Assembly: GCA_963795825.1 (NCBI GenBank)
Contig: CAWCIW010000002.1
Location: forward strand, 248,001 to 312,000
Reading direction: 5' to 3'
Length of the DNA: 64,000 bases
Origin: BOG-908 sp963795825
GTDB taxonomy: Bacteria > Pseudomonadota > Alphaproteobacteria > Acetobacterales > Acetobacteraceae
The notes under the pieces are model-generated. The model was not told the DNA's origin and made no database searches. It saw nothing but the letters and a program-made list of their open reading frames with translations. A program made the position numbers and the translations under genes. Of the stretch, positions 28,061-37,766 are shown piece after piece (position 1 is the stretch's first letter; the number at the start of each line of letters is the position of its first letter).

Positions 28061-28552
28061 TCAAGGGATGTGCAGCGTGTCCGTGCCGAGCCAGGTGATG
28101 ACGAGCTTGTTCATCGCGGGGCCAGACCCGATCGATGCGTTCGCATCAAAACCGATCGTCCAGTGATATTTGGTGGAGGCCGCGGCCACCGATCCGCCAA
28201 ACGACCCCGAGTTGTAGCTGTAAGCGCCTTCGATGGTGATGACCGGCGGCAGGCCGCCGCTGGTGGCGGGCGCGAAGAAAAGGGTGATCGTCTCGCCCGC
28301 GGTATTATAGGCCGACGTGCCGGAGGAGGTGACGCGGCGTTGGATGATGTAGGTGCCGACGGCACTCCCGGCCGCATTCTGGAGGGAGCCCCCTTCATAC
28401 TGCCAGAGGCCGCCGTTATCGGCGTCGGTATCGTTGCTTAGGGTCGAGCGAACCAGCGAGAGGGTTGCGGAACCGGCAAAGGCACTGGCGGAAAAGAGCG
28501 ATACGGCCGCGAGGAATGCGACGACGAGCGGGTTCCGCAGGTTATGGGACAT
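28061..28552 (-). CDS. small secreted protein of unknown function
   Basis: This 163-residue protein has a clear signal peptide (VVAFLAAVSLFSASAFA, cleavage before GSATL). The mature part is Gly/Ser/Thr-rich and beta-prone, with NDTDADNGGLWQYEGG, TYIIQRRVTSSGTS and YSYNSGSFGGSVAAAS. Its size and pattern resemble small periplasmic barrel or adhesin-like proteins, but I cannot assign a family. The ATG at 28552 has AGGAGG six bases upstream; a TTG further up is unlikely. It follows the 28593-28925 open frame on the same strand by 40 bp. Confidence 0.7.
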   Translation of the reverse strand: MSHNLRNPLVVAFLAAVSLFSASAFAGSATLSLVRSTLSNDTDADNGGLWQYEGGSLQNAAGSAVGTYIIQRRVTSSGTSAYNTAGETITLFFAPATSGGLPPVITIEGAYSYNSGSFGGSVAAASTKYHWTIGFDANASIGSGPAMNKLVITWLGTDTLHIP

Positions 28553-28592
28553 GAAGAGCCTCCTGTTGCGGCCATTCTGAAGTAGCAACGCA

Positions 28593-28925
28593 TTAGGCGA
28601 TCGGATTGCGAGAAGGAAGCATTTTCTTTCTGTCCCTGTCGCCGCCGTTCACGATCCTCAGCCCGGTGACCGCGCAGGTGTCCTCGTGCGCCGAACAGGC
28701 GGGCATGGGCCCGGCCGAGCCCGCCGCCCGCATTGTCCCGATCGCCACCGGGTCGCTCACGTCGATCCTGCCGTCGTTATCGTGCGGCAACGCATCTTCG
28801 GGTCGCGGCTGGGCTGGATCGGTCGGTGCGGCCACCTTGGGGTTGTCCGGATCGTCTGTGTTGCAGAGCACGGTGTTGCCGCCCGGCCGCACAGCGCCGC
28901 GTTGTTGGATAACAAACTCTTTCAC
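28593..28925 (-). CDS. hypothetical protein, possibly a truncated gene
   Basis: This is a 110-codon frame with a GTG start. It contains protein-like segments such as GGNTVLCNTDDPDNPKVAAP and LPHDNDGRIDVSDPVAIGTM. Four cysteines are spread along it, including PACS and DTCAVTG. The last 15 residues (DRDRKKMLPSRNPIA) look unrelated in composition, so the real C-terminus may be lost. It could be the start of a secreted protease-like protein or just a fragment. It diverges from the TonB receptor gene, 98 bp apart. The opposite strand is also open here but looks less protein-like. Confidence 0.4.
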   Translation of the reverse strand: MKEFVIQQRGAVRPGGNTVLCNTDDPDNPKVAAPTDPAQPRPEDALPHDNDGRIDVSDPVAIGTMRAAGSAGPMPACSAHEDTCAVTGLRIVNGGDRDRKKMLPSRNPIA

Positions 28926-29023
28926 TCAAGAGTGAAGGTTGACCGCCGCGTGAGGACGTCTCAGTCTGCCCGTGCGCCGAAGAGCGCAGGCCGGAAAACG
29001 GCCGAAAAAGGGAGGGAGAGACC

Positions 29024-31245
29024 ATGAAGGTACCCGTACCTATGTCTGGCGGCAACGGCCCTGGCGTGGGGAGACTGCCGCTCTGCCAGTGCCCAGACCA
29101 TCGCCGCGCCGCCGAATACGCCAAACACACCGGCGGCACCCGGCACCGTCCCGGGCAAGCCTGCCAAGCCCGCGGCCGCTTCCGTGGAGGAAGTCGTCGT
29201 CACCGCAGAGCGCCGCACCACGAACCTGCAGAAAACCCCGATCGCGGCGACGGTGCTGTCGCAGAAGGATCTGCTGGCAAACGGCGTCACCACGGTCGAC
29301 CAGCTGCAATTCGTGGCACCTTCCGTCACCGTCAACAATTTCGGCCAGGGCGACGATTTCGACATACGCGGCATCGGCAAGGGCGAGCACAACACGCCAG
29401 ACCGGCACCGGCGTCGTCACCTATCGCGACGGCGTTCCCGCCTTTCCCGGCTACTTCACCGAAGAGCCGTTCTACGACATTTCGAACATCGAGATCTTGC
29501 GCGGCCCGCAGGGCACGTTCAGCGGCGAGAACGCCACAGGCGGCGCGGTGATCGTCAACACGCGCGATCCGGTGATAGGCGGCGCCTACGATGGTTACGT
29601 GCTGGCCCATATCGGCAACTACGCCGATACCGGCCTGCAGGGCGCGGTGAACCTGCCGATCAGCGATACCTTTGCCGCACGCGTGGCACTGAACCTGCAA
29701 TACCGCGACACTTTCTACGATATCTCGGGGCCGTTGCAGGGCAACCGCGACCTGAACTGGGCCAGCGGGCGGATCTCGTTGCTGTGGCAGCCGAATGCCA
29801 ATCTGAAAGTGTCGCTCAAAACCGATTTCGACGACCTCAACAATGGCGGCTATTTCGGTGACTCGCTCACCAACCCGGACACCCACAACATATTCAAGTT
29901 CGCCAACAACTTCACGACCTACGCCACGGACTATTTCGCGCGCACCACGCTGAAGGCCGACTACACATTGCCGGACGGCATCGTGCTGCGCTCGGTGAGC
30001 GGCTACCAGCAGGGCCGCACCGCCTGGAAGGGCGATATCGACGGCACCGACCTGCCTGCGCCGAACTTCATCATTGCCGAGGCTGTGGACGAACGCATCT
30101 GGTCACAGGAATTCAACATCATCTCGCCGGAGAAGCAGAACCTGACCTGGATCCTTGGCGGCTTCTTCCAGGAGAACAACTACACGTTCCCCACCAACAA
30201 TTTCGACATCGGCGTGCCGCCGGGCGTGGTGGACGAGGATCTGCAGGGCAAGAACCCGACGCATAACCTGGCAGGCTTCGGCCAGGTGAGCCTGAACCTG
30301 CCGGACGGTTTCCAGTTGCAGGGCGGCCTGCGCTATTCGCTGTGGGAGACCAAAAACGTCGCCCAGTTCTACGTGCCGGAGTTCGGGCTGAACTATCCGG
30401 TGAACCAGTCGGAGAAAGGCAACAACGTCACCGGCAAGATCACGCTCAACTGGAATCTCGACGCGCGCAATTTCCTCTACGCGTTCGTGGCCACCGGCTC
30501 CAAGCCGGGCGGGCTCAACGAGCCGCTGTATTTCGGCGGCGGCATCCTGCCCGCACCGTTCCGGCAGGAATATGTCACGGACTATGAGATCGGCTGGAAA
30601 TCCCGCCTGCTGGACGACCATCTGCGCACCCAGATCGGCGGCTACTACAACAGCTTCCAGCATTTCCAGGTGATCATCCCGATACCCAACAACCCGCTGC
30701 AGGTGACCGAGGAGAACGATCCGACCGCCACCCAGCTCTACGGTTTCGAGGCGTCGGCACAGGCGGTGTTCGGCAACTTCACGGGCAACGGCAATATCGG
30801 CATCGAGAACAGCTCGCTCGGCAAGATATACTCGCAGGATCCGCGCGAACCCACCGCGGGCGCCTGCGGCCTGTCCAGCGGGCCGGCCACGGCCACTTGC
30901 CTGGATTTGTCGGGCCGCCAGCAGACCTACGCGCCGAACCTCACCTTCAATCTCGGCGCGCAATACGACTTCCACGTGACCGACAACGACACCGTGTCGC
31001 CGCGCGTCAATTTCGCGCACGTCTCACACCAATGGGCCACATTGTTCGAGAACGTGGCGGCGGGCGATTACCTGGCACCGCGCAACATCCTCGGCGCGGC
31101 CGTCGCCTGGACACATGGCAGCGTGACCGCCACGCTCTACGGCTCCAACCTCACCGACGACCATTACGTCTCTGCGGCGCTGCCGCCGATCCGGCTCGCC
31201 GGCGCCCCGCGGCAATTCGGCTTCAGCCTGCTCGAGACGTTCTGA
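29024..31245 (+). CDS. TonB-dependent outer-membrane receptor, two frameshifts
   Basis: This is an active-transport porin for a large or scarce substrate. Reconstructed, it has a signal peptide (CLAATALAWGDCRSASA), a Pro-rich linker, and a TonB-box/plug region starting EEVVVTAERRTTNLQKTP. The plug signature is ILRGPQGTFSGENATGGAV, and a long beta-barrel ends in a C-terminal Phe (FSLLETF). The frame changes near 29042 and 29397 (one extra base each), with family sequence continuing across both. The length is about 739 residues. A strong GGAGGGAGAG precedes the ATG. Residue pattern and neighbours (acyl-CoA ligase, MFS, esterase) suggest an organic substrate rather than a siderophore, which is inference. 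Confidence 0.88.
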
Positions 31246-31336
31246 CGCGGCCGCCCGCCCGTGCAACCGCCTCGCGCCCTAAAGGCGCGAGGTGGCCGGG
31301 CAAAGCCTTCCCTCTTCGAAAAGTCCCGCCGCCCAC

Positions 31337-32941
31337 ATGCAATCCTACGCGCTCACCCTCGACAAATTCCTCGCCCACGCCGCCAAGTGGGCCGGCGACC
31401 GCGAAATCGTCACCGCAAACCAAGGCCACCCCAGCGCCCGCATCGGCTACGCCGCGCTCCTCGCGCGCGCCAACCGCCTGTCGGGCGCCCTCGCCGCCCT
31501 CGGCCTGCGGCACGGCGACCGCCTCGGCACGCTCGCCTGGAACACGCAAGCCCATCTCGAGGCGCTCTACGCCGCGACAGGCGCCGGGATCGTCTGCCAC
31601 ACGCTGAACCCGCGCCTCACGCCGGCCCACCTCGCCGCCATGGTCAACGAAGCTGACGACCGCGTGCTCGCCGTCAGCGCCACACTGACACCGCTCCTGG
31701 CCGAACTGGCGCCGCTTTGCCCCCGCCTCGCGCACGTGATCGTCCTGGACGCAGCCGCCGCCCGCACCGCGCCCGTCCTTCCCGGCATCCGCCTGTGGGA
31801 CCAGGCGGCGCTGCTGGCCGAACTGGGCGCCGCCGCGGACTGGGGCGATTTCCCCGAAGAGAGCCTGGCCGGCCTCTGCTACACCTCGGGCACCACCGGC
31901 CGCCCGAAAGGCGTGGCCTACACCCACCGCTCGAACTACCTGCACACCCTGCGCGCGCTGCAGGCCGACGCCATGGCACTGACCGGGCGCGACTCCGTGC
32001 TCGTGGCCGTGCCGCTGTTCCACGCCAACGGCTGGGGCCTGCCCTTCGCCGCACCGGCGGTGGGCGCCAAGCTGGTGCTGCCGGGCCGCCAGATGGATGG
32101 CGCCGCGCTGGCCGCCCTGATGCGCGACGAGGGCGTCACCGTCGCGGTCGGCGTGCAGACGGTGTGGATCGGCGTGCTGGACCATCTCGACGCCACAGGC
32201 GGCGACCTGCCCGAACTGGAACGGCTGATCATCGGCGGCGCGAGCTGCCCGGACGCGCTGATACGCCGCCTGGAGCAGAGGCTCGGCGTGCGCGTGCAGA
32301 CGAGCTGGGGCATGACCGAGCTCTCCCCGCTCGGCACGATCGCACCGCCACACACGTCCCCGGGTGCGGCGCGCGGCGCCGGCCGCCCGGCGATGGGGCT
32401 GGACCTCAAGCTGGTCGACGCCGACGGCGCCACCCTGCCAACCCAACGCAACGTCACCGGCCACCTGCGCGCCCGCGGCGCCAGCGTGCTCGACCGCTAT
32501 TACGGCGCGGCGTCCGACGCACTCGACTCCGACGGCTATTTCGACACCGGCGACCTGGCCAGCATCGACGCCGACGGCACGCTGACCATCTCCGGCCGCG
32601 CAAAGGACCTGATCAAGTCCGGCGGCGAGTGGATCAACCCTGCCGAGATCGAGGAGATCGCCGGCCGCCACGCCAGCGTCGGCCTGGTGGCGGTGATCGG
32701 CCAGCCGCACCCGAAATGGGGCGAGCGCCCGCTGATGGTGGTGCAGACCCGGCCCGGCACCAGCCTGGATGCCGACGCGCTCCTCGCCTTTTTGCGCGGC
32801 CAGGTCGCCGATTGGTGGCTGCCGGACCGCGTGGTCGCCATCGCCGCGATGCCGCTGGCCGCCACCGGCAAGATTGACAAGCGCCGGCTCTCCGCCGAGT
32901 ACGCAGCCGAGGTGGACGCCGTTCCAAGGTCCGATCCTTGA
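31337..32941 (+). CDS. fatty/aryl acyl-CoA ligase (AMP-binding family)
   Basis: This ANL-superfamily ligase activates a carboxylic acid with ATP and CoA. It is 534 residues long, with the AMP-binding P-loop YTSGTTGRPKG (about 185-195), GGASCPDALI, TSWGMTELSPLG (adenine-binding), DGYFDTGDLASID, and the hinge/Lys region SGRAKDLIKSGGEWI. The catalytic lysine lies in TGKIDKRRL near the end. It resembles medium/long-chain acyl-CoA synthetases, but the substrate is not fixed by sequence. The ATG at 31337 (MQSYALTLDKF) fits the family; an upstream in-frame start would add 15 unrelated residues. It lies 91 bp after the TonB receptor gene and is followed closely by tetR. Confidence 0.92.
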   Translation: MQSYALTLDKFLAHAAKWAGDREIVTANQGHPSARIGYAALLARANRLSGALAALGLRHGDRLGTLAWNTQAHLEALYAATGAGIVCHTLNPRLTPAHLAAMVNEADDRVLAVSATLTPLLAELAPLCPRLAHVIVLDAAAARTAPVLPGIRLWDQAALLAELGAAADWGDFPEESLAGLCYTSGTTGRPKGVAYTHRSNYLHTLRALQADAMALTGRDSVLVAVPLFHANGWGLPFAAPAVGAKLVLPGRQMDGAALAALMRDEGVTVAVGVQTVWIGVLDHLDATGGDLPELERLIIGGASCPDALIRRLEQRLGVRVQTSWGMTELSPLGTIAPPHTSPGAARGAGRPAMGLDLKLVDADGATLPTQRNVTGHLRARGASVLDRYYGAASDALDSDGYFDTGDLASIDADGTLTISGRAKDLIKSGGEWINPAEIEEIAGRHASVGLVAVIGQPHPKWGERPLMVVQTRPGTSLDADALLAFLRGQVADWWLPDRVVAIAAMPLAATGKIDKRRLSAEYAAEVDAVPRSDP

Positions 32942-32994
32942 CCGGCGCCGCCGCGTTCCCGCAGCGAGGCGGGGCAGTGTCGCAAGGCTGGTGG

Positions 32995-33708
32995 ATGGCA
33001 GACGAAAACGCAGGACGGGTACGCCGCACCAAGGCGGAACAGCGCGCCGAAACCTACGAGCAGATACTCGACGCGGCCGAATACCTGTTCTCGCGCGAAG
33101 GCCTGCACGGCGTCACGTTGCGCGACGTGGCCCAGCGCGTCGGCGTGCACACCACGCTGCTTCACTATTATTTCCAGGACAAACGCAGCGTGTTCGAAGC
33201 GGTGTTCGCCCGCCGCGCCGCCGTGACCAGCGGCCGCCGCATGGAAGCGCTCGAGCACTACGAAGCATCGGTGGCCGGCAAACCCACCGTGCAGGGCGCG
33301 CTCGAGGCTTTCCTCAACACCGATCTGGATCTTTACATAAACAGCGGCGAAGCCTGGATGAATTACGCGGCCTTTTGCGCGCGCGTCAGCAACACGCCGG
33401 AAGGGGCGGCCCTGATGGACGAACATTTCGATCCCGTGGTGCTCAAGCTCGTCAGCATCCTGCGCCTGGCAATGCCCGGCACGCCGGATGCGGATATCTT
33501 CTGGGGCTACCATTTCACCACCGGCGCCCTGATGAACACGCTGGCCCATACCGGCCGTATCGACCGGCTTTCGGGCGGGATATGCGCTTCGGACGATTTC
33601 GCGGCGGTGCGCACGCGTATGGCGCGCTTCATGGCGGCCGGGTTTCTGGCGCTGAGCGGTGAGGCGGCGCCTAAGACACGGAAGCGATCTTCATCCGTGC
33701 GAGAGTGA
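32995..33708 (+). CDS. TetR family transcriptional regulator
   Basis: This one-component repressor is 237 residues long. The N-terminal helix-turn-helix (about 17-65) reads AEYLFSREGLHGVTLRDVAQ, then RVGVHTTLLHYYFQDK. The C-terminal ligand domain resembles those of regulators of acyl-CoA or aromatic metabolism. It probably controls the adjacent receptor/ligase/MFS/esterase cluster in response to the substrate or its CoA ester. A frame open from 32938 overlaps the ligase stop, but the ATG at 32995 with AAGG upstream gives the usual short N-terminal arm. Confidence 0.9.
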   Translation: MADENAGRVRRTKAEQRAETYEQILDAAEYLFSREGLHGVTLRDVAQRVGVHTTLLHYYFQDKRSVFEAVFARRAAVTSGRRMEALEHYEASVAGKPTVQGALEAFLNTDLDLYINSGEAWMNYAAFCARVSNTPEGAALMDEHFDPVVLKLVSILRLAMPGTPDADIFWGYHFTTGALMNTLAHTGRIDRLSGGICASDDFAAVRTRMARFMAAGFLALSGEAAPKTRKRSSSVRE

Positions 33709-33741
33709 GTGTTGACGATTGCCGTGTGGGGGCGCCAGAGT

Positions 33742-33862
33742 GTGAGAAGCTTTTGCTCCGCTGTCGCCGACCTTTGAGGCCAGGTGTTTCAACGCCGCGC
33801 ACCTGACGAGATAAAAGTTTTTTGGTTCTTTTTTTCAAAAAAGAACTGCTTGCCTTGCCTTC
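33742..33862. repeat. PHE element 13 (right arm full, left arm decayed)
   Basis: The left remnant reads GAGAAGCTTTTGCTCCG. The right arm is complete, with stem GTTCTTTTTTT preceded by ATAAAAGTTTT. It lies between tetR and the MFS gene. No further copy occurs until 47.16 kb. Confidence 0.85.
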
Positions 33863-33908
33863 GCAAAAACACAGCCGGTCACCATAAGATCGGCGTCTGG
33901 AGGAAGCG

Positions 33909-35216
33909 TTGGATACCGGTCCGAAACGGCGCTGGGTCGTGCTGGCCATATTGTGCGGCGTCTATGCGCTGAACTTCCTCGACCGCCAGCTGCTCTCCAT
34001 ACTTGCCAAGCCCATACAGGATGAACTGCATCTCTCGGACGGCCAGCTCGGCCGTATCGGCGGGCTGTATTTCGCGCTGTTCTACTGCCTGCTCGCCATC
34101 CCGGTCGGCTGGCTGGCGGACCGGACCAGCCGCAAACGCGTGCTGGCGATCGCCTGCGCGCTGTGGAGTGCGGCCACCATCGCCTGCGGACTTTCCGCCA
34201 GCTACGGCCAGCTCGTGACCGCGCGCATGGCGGTGGGCGTGGGCGAGGCCGGCGGCGTGCCACCCTCCTACGCGATCATCTCCGATTACTTCGCGCGGGG
34301 CCGACGCGCCACGGCGCTCAGCCTGTTCAACCTCGGGCCGCCGATCGGGCAAACCCTGGGCGTGGCCCTCGGCGCGTCGCTGGCGCTTCATTATGGCTGG
34401 CGCAGCGCGTTCCTTGTGCTTGGCGGGGTGGGCCTGGTGGCCGCGCTGGCGGTCGCCCTGTTCGTGCGCGAACCGACGCGCGGTGGGCTGGATTCGGCAT
34501 CGGACGCCGCGGCGCCGGCCACCAGCGCGAAGCCGGCCTTTGGCGCGACAGTCACGATGTTCTTCACCAGCCCGGTCCTGCTGCTGGCCGCCTCGGCGAG
34601 CGGCATCACCCAGATCGTGACGTACGGCGCCGGCAATTTCTCGACGCTTTTCCTGATGCGCGAAAAGGCGATGACGCTGCACCAGGTGTCGATCTGGTAC
34701 GCGCTGGTCATCGCGGTGTGCATGAGCGGCGGCATTTTCGCGTCCGGCCGGGTGATCGACCGCTCCGTCCCGCGCAGCAGGGCCGCCTACGGGATGGTGC
34801 CCGCCCTGTCCCTGCTGGCCGCGACGCCCTTCTTCGTCGGCTTCACGCTGGCGCCGACATGGCCGGTGGCGCTGCTGTTCCTCGGTGGCGTCACGTCGCT
34901 GAACTATTTCTATCTCTCGACCTGCGTCGCCCTGGTGCAGGAGGAAGTGCGCCCGGACCAGCGCGTGCTGTGCGGCGCGCTGTTCCTGCTGGTGATGAAC
35001 CTGGTCGGCATCGGCGTGGGCCCGACGTTCGTGGGCATCGTGAGCGACCTGTTCCACGCCGCCCATCCGCATGGCTCCTTGCAGCTCGCCTTTCTGTGCC
35101 TGCTGCCGTTCTACGCGATCGCCATCCTGCTTTTCCTGCGTCTGGCGCAGGTTCTGCGGGCCGCCCAGGCCCGCACGCCCGCTTTCGTATCGACAACAAT
35201 GGAGATCCGCCGGTGA
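33909..35216 (+). CDS. MFS transporter (spinster-like)
   Basis: This 435-residue major facilitator has 12 predicted helices. The N-terminal half has LNFLDRQLLSILAKPIQ (a hallmark of the spinster/Spns-like MFS group), the loop 2-3 motif GWLADRTSRKRVL, and GVGEAGGVPPSYAIISDYF. It is likely a proton-coupled carrier for the product of the outer-membrane receptor. The TTG start at 33909 has GGAGGAAGC immediately upstream, which decides the start. The stop overlaps the start of the carboxylesterase gene (GTGA). Confidence 0.9.
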   Translation: MDTGPKRRWVVLAILCGVYALNFLDRQLLSILAKPIQDELHLSDGQLGRIGGLYFALFYCLLAIPVGWLADRTSRKRVLAIACALWSAATIACGLSASYGQLVTARMAVGVGEAGGVPPSYAIISDYFARGRRATALSLFNLGPPIGQTLGVALGASLALHYGWRSAFLVLGGVGLVAALAVALFVREPTRGGLDSASDAAAPATSAKPAFGATVTMFFTSPVLLLAASASGITQIVTYGAGNFSTLFLMREKAMTLHQVSIWYALVIAVCMSGGIFASGRVIDRSVPRSRAAYGMVPALSLLAATPFFVGFTLAPTWPVALLFLGGVTSLNYFYLSTCVALVQEEVRPDQRVLCGALFLLVMNLVGIGVGPTFVGIVSDLFHAAHPHGSLQLAFLCLLPFYAIAILLFLRLAQVLRAAQARTPAFVSTTMEIRR

Positions 35217-36877
35217 CACTCATGCGTGGTGCCCTGCTTTTGTGCGCAGCCAGCGCGCTCGCCCTGAACATGCCGTCAGCCCGCGCCGCGCCGCCGCCCG
35301 CGGTGCCCTCATTGGTGATAGAGGCGCCCGCCGGCACCGCCCACGGCACGGCCGACGGCACGGTGCGCGTGTTCAAGGGCCTCCCTTATGCCGCATCGAC
35401 GGCCGGAGCCGCGCGCTGGGAGCCGCCGCAGCCTTTGCCGAAATGGTCCGGCGTGCGGGAAGCCGCCGCGTTCGGCCCGGCCTGCTTCCAGCCGCCCACG
35501 CCGCGCGGCAGCATTTACGCGGACAGACCGTTGCCGATGAGCGAGGATTGCCTCTCGCTGAACGTGTGGACGCCGGCGGCGGCGCACGGCGCACCGGTGT
35601 TCGTCTGGATACATGGCGGCGCGCTGGTCTCCGGCGCCAGCTCGCAGGCGATCTATGACGGGGCGGCCCTGGCGCGCCAGGGCATCGTCGTCGTCTCGAT
35701 CAATTACCGTCTTGGTGTGCTGGGCTACCTGGCGCACCCCGCGCTGAGCCGTGCCTCGCCGCTCGGCATCTCGGGCAATTACGGCCTGCTCGACCAGATC
35801 GCGGCATTGCGTTGGGTCCAACGCAACGTGGCCGCGTTCGGCGGCGACCCCGCCCACGTGACGATCGCCGGCGAATTGGCGGGCGGCCTCAGCGTGCTGT
35901 ATCTGATGGTGGCGCCGGCCGCGCGTGGCCTGTTCGACAAGGCGGTGGCCGAGAGCGCCTACATGATTTCCACGCCGGAGCTGAAGCAGGCGCGGTTCGG
36001 CGCACCCTCCGCGGAGGCGTCCGGCGCGACACTGATGGGCCGGCTCGGCAAGAGCGACATCGCCGGAATGCGCGCAATGGACGCCCAGACGATCACCAAC
36101 GCCGCCGCGATGGCCGGTTTCGCCCCGTTCGGCGCGGTGGACGGCCACGTCCTGCCGCGCCAGATCGTCGACGCCTTCAACCGCGGTGAGCAGGCGCCGG
36201 TGCCCGTGCTGGCGGGGTTCAACAGCGGCGAGATACGCTCGCTGCGCATGCTGGCGCCGCACCCGCCGGCCGGCGGTGCCGCGGAATACGACACGCAGAT
36301 ACACGCGCGCTACCGCGACCTCGCCGACGCGTTCCTCCGGCTCTATCCCGCCGACCACCTGGAGGAGAGCATCCTGGCAACAACCCGCGACGCACTCTAC
36401 GGCTGGACCGCGGAAAGGCTGGTGACGAGCCAGGCAGCGCGCGGCCTGCCCGCCTATCTCTACTACTTCGACCACGGCTACCCCGCTGCCGACACCGCCG
36501 GCCTGCACGCGTTCCACGCCAGCGAGCTGCCTTACGTATTTGGCACGGCGGACATGCTGGCACCCGCCTGGCCGCATCCGCCCGCCACGGCGCCGGAGGC
36601 GTCTCTGTCGGACGCGATGACGCGCTACTGGGCCAGCTTCGCGCGGTCCGGCACGCCGGAAGCAGCCGGCCAACCGGCCTGGCCCGCGTTCGCGCCGTCG
36701 CAGGCCTACATGGATTTCGCCGCGGCACCGCGTGTGGCGGAGCATCTGCTGCCTGGCATGTACGATCTGCAGGAGGCTGTCGTCTGCCGGCGTTTCGCCA
36801 GCGGCGACGAGGCGTGGAACTGGAATGTGGGCCTGGTGTCACCGCCTCTGCCGAAAGCGGTTCCCGGCTGCCGTTAG
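35213..36877 (+). CDS. type-B carboxylesterase family protein lacking the nucleophile serine
   Basis: This exported 554-residue alpha/beta-hydrolase of the carboxylesterase/cholinesterase family has a signal peptide ending near ARA (about 25). It has FKGLPYAAST, EDCLSLNVWTP, the oxyanion loop VFVWIHGGALVSG, and GNYGLLDQIAALRWVQRNVAAFGGDP. The expected nucleophile elbow GESAG reads GELAG, because a TTG codon replaces TCG. The histidine region HAFHASELPYVFG is intact. It is therefore either an inactive paralogue or carries a single-base error. The GTG at 35213 overlaps the MFS stop by four bases and has GGAG eight bases upstream; an ATG at 35222 is the alternative. Confidence 0.9.
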   Translation: MTLMRGALLLCAASALALNMPSARAAPPPAVPSLVIEAPAGTAHGTADGTVRVFKGLPYAASTAGAARWEPPQPLPKWSGVREAAAFGPACFQPPTPRGSIYADRPLPMSEDCLSLNVWTPAAAHGAPVFVWIHGGALVSGASSQAIYDGAALARQGIVVVSINYRLGVLGYLAHPALSRASPLGISGNYGLLDQIAALRWVQRNVAAFGGDPAHVTIAGELAGGLSVLYLMVAPAARGLFDKAVAESAYMISTPELKQARFGAPSAEASGATLMGRLGKSDIAGMRAMDAQTITNAAAMAGFAPFGAVDGHVLPRQIVDAFNRGEQAPVPVLAGFNSGEIRSLRMLAPHPPAGGAAEYDTQIHARYRDLADAFLRLYPADHLEESILATTRDALYGWTAERLVTSQAARGLPAYLYYFDHGYPAADTAGLHAFHASELPYVFGTADMLAPAWPHPPATAPEASLSDAMTRYWASFARSGTPEAAGQPAWPAFAPSQAYMDFAAAPRVAEHLLPGMYDLQEAVVCRRFASGDEAWNWNVGLVSPPLPKAVPGCR

Positions 36878-37004
36878 CCGACAGGATCGCGGCGCAAACG
36901 GGCATCCGAAAGCAAAGGCGCGCGTAACCGCCCGCACGTCTGGCGGGCGCGGGCTGGGCATGGCTGGCGTTCACATGATCACGCAGGAGGCGGCAGACCG
37001 GAAC

Positions 37005-37766
37005 CTACCGTTTCAGGCGGTAGCCACTCCTGAATATCCACCAGATGCCCAGGACGCACGCGGCCATGAACACGAAGGTCATGCCGAGGCTGATGCCCGG
37101 GTTGATGTCGGACACGCCGAAGAAGCTCCAGCGGAAGCCGCTGACCAGATAGACGACCGGGTTGAACAACGTGACCGCGCGCCAGAACGGCGGCAGCATG
37201 TCGATCGAGTAGAAGCTGCCGCCAAGGAACGTGAGCGGCGTCACGATCAGCAACGGCACCAGGTTCAGCTTCTCGAAGCTGTCGGCCCAGATGCCGATGA
37301 TGAAGCCGAACAGGCTGAACGTCGTCGCCGTCAGCACCAGGAATCCGGCCATCCAGATGGGATGCGCCACGCCGTAGGGCACGAAGAGCCGCGCGGTGGC
37401 CAGCATGATGAGCCCCAGGATGATCGACTTGCTCGCTGCGGCGCCGACATAGCCCAGCGTGATCTCGAAGGCCGAGATCGGCGCCGACAATATCTCGTAG
37501 ATCGTGCCCACGAATTTCGGGAAGTAGATGCCGAACGACGCGTTGCTGATGCTCTGCGTCAGCAGCGAGAGCATCACCAGGCCGGGCACGATGAAGGCGC
37601 CGTAGCTGGTTCCGTTTACGGGGGCCATGCGCGAACCGATGGCCGCCCCGAACACGACGAAGTAGAGCGAGGTCGAGATCACCGGCGAGACGATGCTCTG
37701 CAGCAGCGTCCGCAAGGTGCGGTTCATCTCGAACCGGTAGATGGCGGCAACCGCGTGCATGTTCAT
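37005..37766 (-). CDS. ABC-2 type transporter permease
   Basis: This 253-residue integral membrane permease has six predicted helices and the ABC-2 signature region LLIVTPLTFLGGSFYSIDMLP. The C-terminal VVYLVSGFRWSFFG is common in YadH/NodJ-like exporters. With the ATPase encoded directly upstream it forms a two-gene exporter, probably of a lipid, polysaccharide or drug. The ATG at 37766 overlaps the ATPase stop (ATGA). It is convergent with the esterase gene; the 127 bp between them hold nothing recognisable. Confidence 0.92.
   Translation of the reverse strand: MNMHAVAAIYRFEMNRTLRTLLQSIVSPVISTSLYFVVFGAAIGSRMAPVNGTSYGAFIVPGLVMLSLLTQSISNASFGIYFPKFVGTIYEILSAPISAFEITLGYVGAAASKSIILGLIMLATARLFVPYGVAHPIWMAGFLVLTATTFSLFGFIIGIWADSFEKLNLVPLLIVTPLTFLGGSFYSIDMLPPFWRAVTLFNPVVYLVSGFRWSFFGVSDINPGISLGMTFVFMAACVLGIWWIFRSGYRLKR

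Noticed and set aside
28606..28935. Plus-strand 109-codon ORF opposite 28593-28925
   Set aside because: The minus-strand frame has better protein-like composition; the plus frame lacks a ribosome-binding site.
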